From the NCBI GenBank assembly GCA_018303645.1, contig JAGVXR010000076.1:1-6480 (forward strand): a DNA stretch of 6,480 nt. The letters run 5' to 3'. The position numbers and the translations under genes are program-made. The stretch is from Candidatus Woesearchaeota archaeon. GTDB taxonomy: Archaea; Nanobdellota; Nanobdellia; Woesearchaeales; GW2011-AR4. Below are positions 1-5,306 of this stretch, one piece after another (position 1 is the stretch's first letter; each line of letters starts with the position of its first letter). The notes beneath the pieces were generated by a model. That model saw nothing but the letters and a program-made list of their open reading frames with translations, was not told where the DNA came from and made no database searches.

Positions 1-99
1 CTTATTCTGCGCCCCTATGCTTTTCATTATTCCAATCTCCTTTGTCCTTTCTACAACGGCAGTGTACATTGTGTTTGCTATTCCAATTCCCCCGACAAG
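1..99. repeat. 99-bp direct repeat, copy 1 (at the window edge)
   Basis: Bases 1-99 match 1224-1322 with no mismatch. The segment encodes LVGGIGIANTM through KSIGAQNK of the second permease (33 codons, minus strand). The copy may extend beyond the window start. Immediately inside the window (100 onward versus 1323 onward) the two sequences become unrelated at the nucleotide level. Confidence 0.97.
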
Positions 100-963
100 C
101 AGGGAAATTGCTGCTATCCCTATCAGCACAACCTCAACCATTGTCAGTATTGTATCCAGAGTTTCCAAAATCTGCTGCGGGGTATTAATCTGGAAATCCT
201 CTTTGCCAATCTCCAAGTCCCTGTCTCTGCGCATTGCCTTTTCAATGTCATCAGCAACCTTGTTGACATCAACTCCTTTCTGAACCTTGACAGCAATCAC
301 ATCAACCTTTTTCTTGTCAATATTCAAAACTTCCCTCATTGTATCTTCCGGAATTATCACAACCCTGTCCTGCTGGGGATTGCCGGATTTCTTCAACACG
401 CCAACAACCTCAAACTCAGCATCATTAATCTTTATGGAATTCCCAAGCTCTATCTTCTTCCTGAAAATCCCTTTATTAGCCACGCTATTGCCTACAAATG
501 CCTTGAACCTGTCGCCTCTTTTCAATAATCTTCCTGCTTCTGTCTCGTACCTGTTAACCTCTGTTATAATCTCCCTTCCATCATCGTCGTCAGGCATGGA
601 AGCAGCAAAGTAAAATTTAACCTCGTTGCCGAACTCAAGCTTTGCGGGCTTAATCAGCCTTGCGCCAGCCTGCTCAACCCCATTAACCCTTTTGATTACA
701 TCAATGTCATGCGTTGTAAGGTTTGAGGCAGCGCTGCTTCCAGGAGGCCCTGCAAACTGCAGTCCGGATTTTGCCTGCACAACAAGCTTGTCAGCGCCTA
801 TATTCAAAAATACATTTCCAATGGCTTCTTTCATACCCTGCCCAAGGCTTATCAATCCAACTACAGCCGCTATTCCTATGAATATGCCGACCATTGTAAG
901 CCAGCTTCTCATCTTTCTGTGAAACAAATTGCTTATTCCAACCTTGAAATAGTCCTTTATCAT
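1..963 (-). CDS. MacB/FtsX-type ABC transporter permease, second paralog (3' end beyond the window)
   Basis: Reading the minus strand from the ATG at 963 gives 321 codons open to the window edge. Residues about 21-40 (WLTMVGIFIGIAAVVGLISL) form the first membrane helix. Residues about 45-265 form a large extracytoplasmic MacB-like domain, and about 272-298 the second helix ending in LLVGGIGIANTM. The cytoplasmic VVERTKEIGIMKSIGA coupling segment follows, a hallmark of this family. By analogy with the other permease, two more helices and about 88 residues are missing. The start overlaps the upstream permease stop as ATGA (960-963), so translation is probably coupled. These proteins do not usually form a classical substrate channel; with a MacB/LolD ATPase they drive export or transmit mechanical work. 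Family assignment is firm and the substrate is unknown. The last 33 codons visible (1-99) are identical to 1224-1322. Confidence 0.9.
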   Translation of the reverse strand, partial: MIKDYFKVGISNLFHRKMRSWLTMVGIFIGIAAVVGLISLGQGMKEAIGNVFLNIGADKLVVQAKSGLQFAGPPGSSAASNLTTHDIDVIKRVNGVEQAGARLIKPAKLEFGNEVKFYFAASMPDDDDGREIITEVNRYETEAGRLLKRGDRFKAFVGNSVANKGIFRKKIELGNSIKINDAEFEVVGVLKKSGNPQQDRVVIIPEDTMREVLNIDKKKVDVIAVKVQKGVDVNKVADDIEKAMRRDRDLEIGKEDFQINTPQQILETLDTILTMVEVVLIGIAAISLLVGGIGIANTMYTAVVERTKEIGIMKSIGAQNK

Positions 964-2109
964 TTTCTTAATGCATCAACCGGCTGCAATGAGGCAGCCT
1001 GCCTTGCAGGCATCACCCCAAACAAAGCGCCAATCAAAAACGAAAAAATCAAAGCGCCAAAAAACAATGAATATGAAAAATAAGCCCCAATCAGATTTGT
1101 TCCAAGCAAGTTTTTTGCAATAACTTCAACAGAAAAGCTCAGCCCAAATCCAAGCACAACTCCAATCAATCCTCCTATGGCGCCAAGCAATCCGCTTTCA
1201 ATGACAAAAATCAGCAGTATATCCTTATTCTGCGCCCCTATGCTTTTCATTATTCCAATCTCCTTTGTCCTTTCTACAACGGCAGTGTACATTGTGTTTG
1301 CTATTCCAATTCCCCCGACAAGAGCCAAGCAATTGCTCAGGAGTTTGGACATCAAAGTCTTCCTCGTCTTTCTTTACATCCCTGAACCTTCTCAAGTCGC
1401 TTTTTATCTTATCTGCAATTACGTTTATGTTTTCTACATCGGCAACCTTCACTACTATCTCATCAATCTTGTCAGGCTCGTTAAAAACTTCCCTTAAAGT
1501 TTCCTTTGGAATCTGTATTGAGCCGTCCCATCCCGGATCCCCTGTTTTTTCAAGAATGCCTACTATGGTAAATTCCCGGCTGTTGATTTTTATTTTATCC
1601 CTTACATTTATGTTTTTTCCAATCAACTCTTTATCTACAACGCTTGAGCCAAGCAATGCAGAAAACCTGTCATTATCCCGCAAATTCCTGCCCTCCCTAA
1701 TGTTAAGGCTTTGCAGCTCGGCAACCAAATCCCTTTCATCGCCTTTAGGAAGCCCTATGATGAAGAAAAAGCCTATGTTGTCCTGAAACTCAACCTTTGA
1801 GTTTGCAAAAACAAACCCTGCTGTGTTTTCTATGCCGCTTACTCTCTTGATAACATCCAAGTCATCTTCAGTCAGCTCGGCAACCGCATTTGTGCCAGGC
1901 GCCCCCACACCAGTCTTTGGAAGAATAATCAGCTTGTCAGTACCTATTTTCTCGAATTCCCTGTTTATGGCTTCCTCAAACCCCTTGCCAAGGCTTATCA
2001 GCGCAACAACAGCAGCTATTCCTATGAATATGCCAACCATTGTAAGCCAGCTTCTCAGCTTCCGATGGCTTAAAGTGCTGAATGCCAACCCGAAATAGTC
2101 TCTGAGCAT
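960..2109 (-). pseudogene. MacB/FtsX-type ABC permease, first paralog, disrupted by deletion and frameshift at 1322/1323
   Basis: The minus-strand frame from the ATG at 2109 encodes a normal permease start (first helix about residues 21-40, then the extracytoplasmic domain) to residue 261, ending VQTPEQLL. After that the frame reads 33 unrelated residues and stops at about 1225. The correct continuation, LVGGIGIANTMYTAVVERTK, lies in another frame from 1322 to the stop at 960. It carries two more helices and the conserved C-terminus PARQAASLQPVDALRK. Compared with the second paralog, 66 nt between the equivalents of QLL and LVGG are replaced by 4 nt. About 20 residues of the second helix are therefore lost together with the frame, so read-through frameshifting alone could not restore it. 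The intact gene would be about 400 codons. The start is 9 nt after the preceding stop, without a strong ribosome-binding site. The break may be real or an assembly error (see findings). Confidence 0.85.
1224..1322. repeat. 99-bp direct repeat, copy 2 (inside the broken permease)
   Basis: This is identical to 1-99 and in the same orientation. Its high-coordinate edge at 1322 is exactly where the reading frame of the first permease breaks. Base 1223 is the first base with no counterpart inside the window. Confidence 0.97.
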
Positions 2110-2118
2110 CGCGAGAAA

Positions 2119-3345
2119 CTAAACCTTTTTGCGCTTCCTGAAATAATAGTATAATCCCGCCACAGCAGCAACAGCAACAACAATCCACCCAAAGCTGTTG
2201 CCTTTCTTGACTCCAAAATCCCTGGCTTCGCTGATGCTATAAAGCTTAAGCTCAACTTCCCTCAATTCCTTGTAGTCATTGTTGTTGGCATCCTTGTAGG
2301 CAATCTCAACAGGAATCTTTGCGCTTTCCTTTCCATTGAAAAAAAGCTTGAACTCTGCTGTTGAAAAATCGTCGCTGTCAAGCTTTCCGACATAAACTTC
2401 ATCCGCTCCTATGACTTTTATGTTTTCATTCTGCAAAACTTTGACATTCAGGAATTTTATGTCCGGATTGCCTTTATTGACAAGCCTCAATACGACGCTT
2501 CCTGAGCTTTTTGAAGTGTAAATTTCTGTTCTCTCAAGAGTCACTCCCAAATCAGGCTTGTCGCCCACAATTATAGCCACAACATTTGTTTTTGAGTAGT
2601 TTCTGTTTAATGTGTCAGAGTAAGCTAAGCTTAGCGGCACTTTATACGCCTTGGACGCCGCATCAGAGTCCACAAGCAGCTCAAACTCAACAGGCAAGCT
2701 GGATTGAGGCCCAATCTCGGAAAACACCATCTCATTTGTAGAGCCAACCGGCGCAAATGGCGCTGTCTCGCTTTTGTCAAGATTTAATGATACCTTTATG
2801 TCCTTAAGCAAAGATGTGGCATAGTTTTTCAGCTCTATCTTTAGTTTGGTTTTGTCGCCCGGAGCTGTTACTGGGGGGGTTGTGAAAACTTTGTCAACAG
2901 CAAGTATGGCATCGTGGCTCTGCACCTTTATTTTGAAGTTCTCAATTTTAATCCATTCAAACTCGTCAGTCTTGTACCTGGCAGTTATCTCGTGAATGCC
3001 GTCAGGCGCGTCTTGGGCAACCCTGAGCTTGTACTTCACAATAATGCTCTGCCTTCCGTCTTGCGAGGTTCCAAGGGTGCCTATGCTTTTTGGCTGAATT
3101 TCGCCGGGAACTATTGAAAAAGGATACTCGGACAGTATTTCAAATATAAGGTTATAGGCCGTTGTTCCATTATTATCGAGCTTGAAGCTTACTTCAGCAA
3201 TCTTGCCTGGCTCAACAGGATCGGGCTCATGCTTTGTCAAAGTTACTATTATATTTGGAGCTTTTCCAAAATACTGAGTGTTTACAGCAGCGCTGACGCC
3301 CACAGCAACAATCAAAAATACTGCCACAAAAATTATGTTTTTCAT
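2119..3345 (-). CDS. COG1361-type surface protein with Ig-like repeats, signal peptide and C-terminal membrane anchor
   Basis: The protein has 408 residues. Residues 1-20 (MKNIIFVAVFLIVAVGVSAA) are a typical signal peptide. Three to four beta-rich segments follow, starting near residues 32, 145 and 260. They have the pattern 'PG....v.i.l.N.G...l.nv.v.l', as in CARDB/NEW3-like domains of archaeal COG1361 proteins. Residues about 385-402 (GWIVVAVAAVAGLYYYF) are a membrane helix, followed by the basic tail RKRKKV, which predicts an outside body anchored in the cytoplasmic membrane. There are no cysteines, and two N-glycosylation sequons (NGT, NYS) are visible. The gene lies between the ATPase (4-nt gap) and the first permease (9-nt gap), so it is probably the external partner of the ABC system, in the place an adaptor would occupy in bacterial MacA-MacB. 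That role is inferred from context. Confidence 0.88.
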   Translation of the reverse strand: MKNIIFVAVFLIVAVGVSAAVNTQYFGKAPNIIVTLTKHEPDPVEPGKIAEVSFKLDNNGTTAYNLIFEILSEYPFSIVPGEIQPKSIGTLGTSQDGRQSIIVKYKLRVAQDAPDGIHEITARYKTDEFEWIKIENFKIKVQSHDAILAVDKVFTTPPVTAPGDKTKLKIELKNYATSLLKDIKVSLNLDKSETAPFAPVGSTNEMVFSEIGPQSSLPVEFELLVDSDAASKAYKVPLSLAYSDTLNRNYSKTNVVAIIVGDKPDLGVTLERTEIYTSKSSGSVVLRLVNKGNPDIKFLNVKVLQNENIKVIGADEVYVGKLDSDDFSTAEFKLFFNGKESAKIPVEIAYKDANNNDYKELREVELKLYSISEARDFGVKKGNSFGWIVVAVAAVAGLYYYFRKRKKV

Positions 3346-3349
3346 GCTC

Positions 3350-3357
3350 TCACCCTC
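3350..3357 (-). promoter_or_regulatory. ribosome-binding site for the COG1361-type gene
   Basis: The minus strand reads GAGGGTGA, 4 nt before the ATG at 3345. The final TGA of this site is also the stop codon of the ATPase gene, so termination and re-initiation are physically linked. GGTGA matches the archaeal anti-Shine-Dalgarno complement. Confidence 0.75.
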
Positions 3358-4045
3358 GGTTGTTTAATGATTTTACAATTTTTCCGTCTTTCAAAAACTC
3401 AGTGCGCTCAGCAATCTTTGCAAGGCTGGCGTCATGAGTTACCATAACTATTGTTTTGCCCTCTTTTCTGTGGAAATTCTGCAAAAATTCGAGCACATTT
3501 GCCCCTGTTTTGCTGTCAAGATTTCCAGTGGGCTCGTCTGCTATCACCACATCGGGATTGTTTGCAAGAGCCCTTGCAATTGCAACTCTTTGCTGCTGCC
3601 CGCCGCTAAGCTCTGTTGGCTTGTGATTAACCCTGTCGCCCAACCCCACCAATTCAAGCAATTTGGCTGCCCTTTTCGTCCTTTCCTTTTCATCGATGCC
3701 CTGGAATATCATCGGCAGCATCACATTTTCCAGCGCAGTCAGTGTCGGAATAAGATTAAACTGCTGGAATATAAATCCGATTTTCCTGCCCCTTATCTGG
3801 GCAAGCTCCGACTCGCTTAATTTTGATATGTCATGCTGCTCCAGCATAATCTTCCCTTTAGTCGGAACATCCAGGCATCCAATCATATTTACCGCAGTTG
3901 ATTTTCCGCTGCCGGATGGGCCCATTATTGCGACAAATTCGCCTTCCTCTACATGGAAATCCAGGCCCTGAAGCGCGTTTACCTCTACCTTTCCCATTTT
4001 GTAGGTTTTCCATACATTCTCCAGCTTTATTACCTTTTTTTTCAT
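3350..4045 (-). CDS. MacB/LolD-type ABC transporter ATP-binding protein
   Basis: The 231-residue protein is a complete ABC ATPase of the usual length for the MacB/LolD/FtsE group (COG1136). All motifs are intact: Walker A GPSGSGKST (42-50), Q-loop FQQF (Q94), signature LSGGQQQR (146-153), Walker B VVIADE with catalytic E171, D-loop GNLDS, and the switch histidine in VTHD (H204). It should hydrolyse ATP in the cytoplasm and drive the permeases encoded downstream. The gene overlaps the padR stop by 4 bp (ATGA, 4042-4045) and is followed after 4 nt by the COG1361-type gene. A single ATPase gene serves two permease genes, consistent with a permease heterodimer or with alternative permeases. The family call is secure; the exported substrate cannot be read from sequence. 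Confidence 0.96.
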   Translation of the reverse strand: MKKKVIKLENVWKTYKMGKVEVNALQGLDFHVEEGEFVAIMGPSGSGKSTAVNMIGCLDVPTKGKIMLEQHDISKLSESELAQIRGRKIGFIFQQFNLIPTLTALENVMLPMIFQGIDEKERTKRAAKLLELVGLGDRVNHKPTELSGGQQQRVAIARALANNPDVVIADEPTGNLDSKTGANVLEFLQNFHRKEGKTIVMVTHDASLAKIAERTEFLKDGKIVKSLNNRG

Positions 4046-4539
4046 CTTATTGATTTTAGCTTCTTTACGGCCAATCTCAGTATAGCCTTCATCTTCTTCC
4101 TGTCATTTCCCGATGTGTAAAGCTCGAATATTGTTGCCCTCAATTCGTTAAGTTCCGGGTTTAGCTCTTTGAAGGGAAGCTGCCCTTTTTTAAGGCTGTT
4201 GAAAATCTCCAGCATGAAGCCCATTTCTCTTCTGTCGGTTATCTTGCCGAACGCGCTCCAAGTCGCAATCAGTTTGTCAACAAGGGTGTCCTTGCTTTTG
4301 TCTATGATTTTCAGGTGCTTTTTGCCCTCATGCGTCAGGAAATAAATCTTTTTTCTCCCCTGCGCCTCAACCTGAACAAGCCTTTCCTTCAGAAGTTTTT
4401 CAAGCAGCGGGTATATTGAGCCAAAGCTCGGCTTCCAAGTTCCCGTGTCCTTTTCTATCTGCTTTATTAATCCATAGCCTGACAGCTTTTTATTTGACAG
4501 GGTTTTCATCACTATAAGCCTTAAATAGCCAGCCATCAT
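4042..4539 (-). CDS. PadR-family transcriptional regulator
   Basis: The protein has 165 residues. The N-terminal winged helix (about 4-75) has the PadR signature: LSGYGLIKQIE, then W-KPSFGSIYPLLEKLLKERLV, then a basic wing GRKKIYFLT with HEGKKHL. Residues about 85-165 are helical and charged, as expected for the dimerisation part, but longer and more divergent than in minimal PadR proteins. The start could be either of two adjacent ATGs (4539 or 4536). GGTGA at 4550-4546 favours both about equally, and 4539 is used. PadR proteins are usually repressors that bind inverted repeats in their own promoter and release on a ligand. Here it heads the exporter operon and faces a palindrome-rich intergenic region, so autoregulation of the exporter is likely. 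The ligand is unknown. Confidence 0.93.
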   Translation of the reverse strand: MMAGYLRLIVMKTLSNKKLSGYGLIKQIEKDTGTWKPSFGSIYPLLEKLLKERLVQVEAQGRKKIYFLTHEGKKHLKIIDKSKDTLVDKLIATWSAFGKITDRREMGFMLEIFNSLKKGQLPFKELNPELNELRATIFELYTSGNDRKKMKAILRLAVKKLKSIR

Positions 4540-4545
4540 GCTATA

Positions 4546-4550
4546 TCACC
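4546..4550 (-). promoter_or_regulatory. ribosome-binding site for the padR-family gene
   Basis: GGTGA on the minus strand lies 6 nt before the ATG at 4539. It supports a leadered transcript for the exporter operon, unlike the apparently leaderless genes on the other strand. Confidence 0.65.
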
Positions 4551-4560
4551 ATCAAATCAG

Positions 4561-4578
4561 TATATCGGTTTCGATGCA
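4561..4578. promoter_or_regulatory. second, degenerate copy of the operator
   Basis: TATATCGGTTTCGATGCA matches the corresponding 18 bases of the perfect site (4631-4648) at 14 positions, including the first nine. It lies just upstream of the padR ribosome-binding site, close enough to block that promoter. Confidence 0.5.
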
Positions 4579-4580
4579 AA

Positions 4581-4599
4581 GAAATTGCATAGCAATTTC
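4581..4599. repeat. inverted repeat GAAATTGC-ATA-GCAATTTC
   Basis: Perfect 8-bp arms flank a 3-bp loop. It overlaps two alternative pairings: ATGCAA (4574-4579) with TTGCAT (4585-4590), and the palindrome at 4596-4611. A transcript could therefore fold in mutually exclusive ways. Confidence 0.8.
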
Positions 4600-4611
4600 G
4601 AGTACTCGAAA
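4596..4611. repeat. 16-bp perfect palindrome TTTCGAGTACTCGAAA
   Basis: It is self-complementary with no loop, as expected for a protein-binding or cruciform site rather than an RNA hairpin. It shares 3-6 bp with the inverted repeats on each side. Its core CGAGT..ACTCG recurs inside the gene at 5491-5502. Confidence 0.8.
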
Positions 4612-4630
4612 ACGATTGCATCGTTTTCGA
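4606..4630. repeat. 25-bp inverted repeat, 11-bp arms TCGAAAACGAT / ATCGTTTTCGA around TGC
   Basis: The arms are perfect. Each arm contains a CG-N4-CG core (TCG-AAAA-CGAT and ATCG-TTTT-CGA). The right arm runs directly into the perfect operator at 4630. Confidence 0.85.
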
Positions 4631-4649
4631 TATATCGGTAACGATATAT
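4630..4649. promoter_or_regulatory. perfect palindrome, probable PadR operator (ATATATCG-GTAA-CGATATAT)
   Basis: The 8-bp arms are perfectly complementary around a 4-bp centre. The site ends 3 bp before the TATTTAAATA box at 4653, so a bound dimer would cover the BRE/TBP entry side. Its size and symmetry suit a dimeric winged-helix regulator, and the nearest regulator gene is the PadR-family gene at 4042-4539. The link is inference. Confidence 0.65.
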
Positions 4650-4652
4650 TAG

Positions 4653-4662
4653 TATTTAAATA
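4653..4662. promoter_or_regulatory. symmetric archaeal TATA box TATTTAAATA
   Basis: It contains TTTAAATA, close to the archaeal TATA consensus, and is itself a perfect palindrome, so it can be read in either direction. On the plus strand, initiation about 25 bp downstream would fall at the ATG at 4683, giving a leaderless mRNA. On the minus strand it would start near 4631. Confidence 0.5.
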
Positions 4663-4682
4663 TTTTGTTTTTTATTTAAACC

Positions 4683-5306
4683 ATGACAAAAACTTTTAAA
4701 AACAGTCATCTATTCCCAGCCATGATGAAGGAAGGCGGGCAAAAGAAAAATTGGTGGCTGATAATCTTTATAGTATTCATAATGATAGGCACCAGCGTAA
4801 GCTTTGTTTTCTTCGGAGTCCAGCAGGACGAGGTGGTGAAATACAACGGCATAAAATTTGTCAGCAGCCCTATCCAAAACATATGGATTGCAAAGATAAG
4901 CGGCAGGGAAGCTGCATTCAGTTTCCTGCCTGCCGAAGTCGAAGGCATCAAAGTGTTCGATGACTTTCAGCCAAGGCTGCAGGGAAAAATAGAAATAGAT
5001 GCCACTTATGACCTGAACAGCACTTACAGGGAGCCAATTGCGCTTGCGCAGCACCAGCTTGGGCTGACTTTGGCGCAATACGGCATTTTTGTAAGGAAAG
5101 GCTTTACATCAAACAATTCATTCAATCTGCCGGTTATATCGTGCAGCGATTCAACCCCAAATGTGCCTGTTGTATATTTTAGGCATGGCAATGCAACCAG
5201 CATACATCTGGAGAATGACTGCATAATTGCGGAAGCTGCAGAAAACGCAGGCTTTATAATGGTCAAGGATAGGTTATTATATGGGATGCTCGGGGTAATC
5301 AAATAA
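4683..5306 (+). CDS. single-pass membrane protein of unknown function, two-cysteine domain (paralog 1)
   Basis: I do not recognise a named family. The longest reading is 207 residues. An alternative start at 4722 (M14, MMKEGGQKKNWW) gives 194 residues and fits a leaderless promoter; it looks more natural because the membrane helix (about 24-44) then follows a short basic tail. The remaining about 160 residues should lie outside the cell. They begin VVKYNGIKF and hold exactly two cysteines, C154 in PVISCSDS and C180 in ENDCIIAE, then DRLLYGMLGVI near the end. The same layout recurs in the next gene (C232, C256, DRILY), so the two are homologous. A disulfide between the two cysteines is plausible. 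The stop overlaps the next start as TAATG, which indicates coupled translation. Confidence 0.82.
   Translation: MTKTFKNSHLFPAMMKEGGQKKNWWLIIFIVFIMIGTSVSFVFFGVQQDEVVKYNGIKFVSSPIQNIWIAKISGREAAFSFLPAEVEGIKVFDDFQPRLQGKIEIDATYDLNSTYREPIALAQHQLGLTLAQYGIFVRKGFTSNNSFNLPVISCSDSTPNVPVVYFRHGNATSIHLENDCIIAEAAENAGFIMVKDRLLYGMLGVIK
4693..4702 (+). promoter_or_regulatory. possible archaeal promoter box CTTTTAAAAA with A-rich BRE
   Basis: The A-rich run ACAAAAA before CTTTTAAAAA looks like a BRE-TATA pair. Its centre is about 25 bp before the ATGs at 4722 and 4725, the distance expected for a leaderless start there. If used, the first 13 codons from 4683 are promoter, not protein. Confidence 0.45.

Larger units (their letters stand above)
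4540..4682. promoter_or_regulatory. divergent control region between the exporter operon and the unknown membrane-protein operon
   Basis: This 143-bp region carries no gene. Bases 4561-4649 are almost entirely built of inverted repeats, described separately. Bases 4650-4680 are A/T-only apart from two G's and hold TATA-like boxes. The minus-strand mRNA, if started from the symmetric box at 4653-4662, would have a roughly 90-nt leader able to fold into several hairpins. A closer minus-strand box, GATATACT (4566-4559), overlaps the first CG-N4-CG site. Either way the palindromes sit where a repressor would block transcription of both operons. Confidence 0.7.

Noticed and set aside
17..922. Several plus-strand open frames opposite the second permease
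   Set aside because: They are antisense shadows of a clearly conserved minus-strand membrane protein; their hydrophobic runs mirror the permease helices, and they lack family features or initiation signals.
1225..1329. The last 33 residues of the minus-strand reading from 2109 (after VQTPEQLL)
   Set aside because: They are out of frame with the conserved permease sequence encoded by the same bases, so they are a frameshift tail rather than a real C-terminus.
960..1355. Programmed ribosomal frameshifting to make one permease from the two frames
   Set aside because: About 20 residues of the second membrane helix are missing as well, so a simple frame change would not give a normal protein, and no clear slippery site was seen.
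1976..2255. Minus-strand frames rich in cysteine or leucine runs over the end of the COG1361-type gene
   Set aside because: The runs come from reading the alanine/valine-rich anchor helix (GCTGTTGCTGTGG-type codons) in the wrong frame.
4561..4649. CRISPR array, tRNA or transposon end in the palindrome-rich intergenic region
   Set aside because: There are no regularly spaced repeats with unique spacers, no cloverleaf with a T-loop motif, and no transposase gene or target-site duplication nearby. A regulatory region explains the pattern better.
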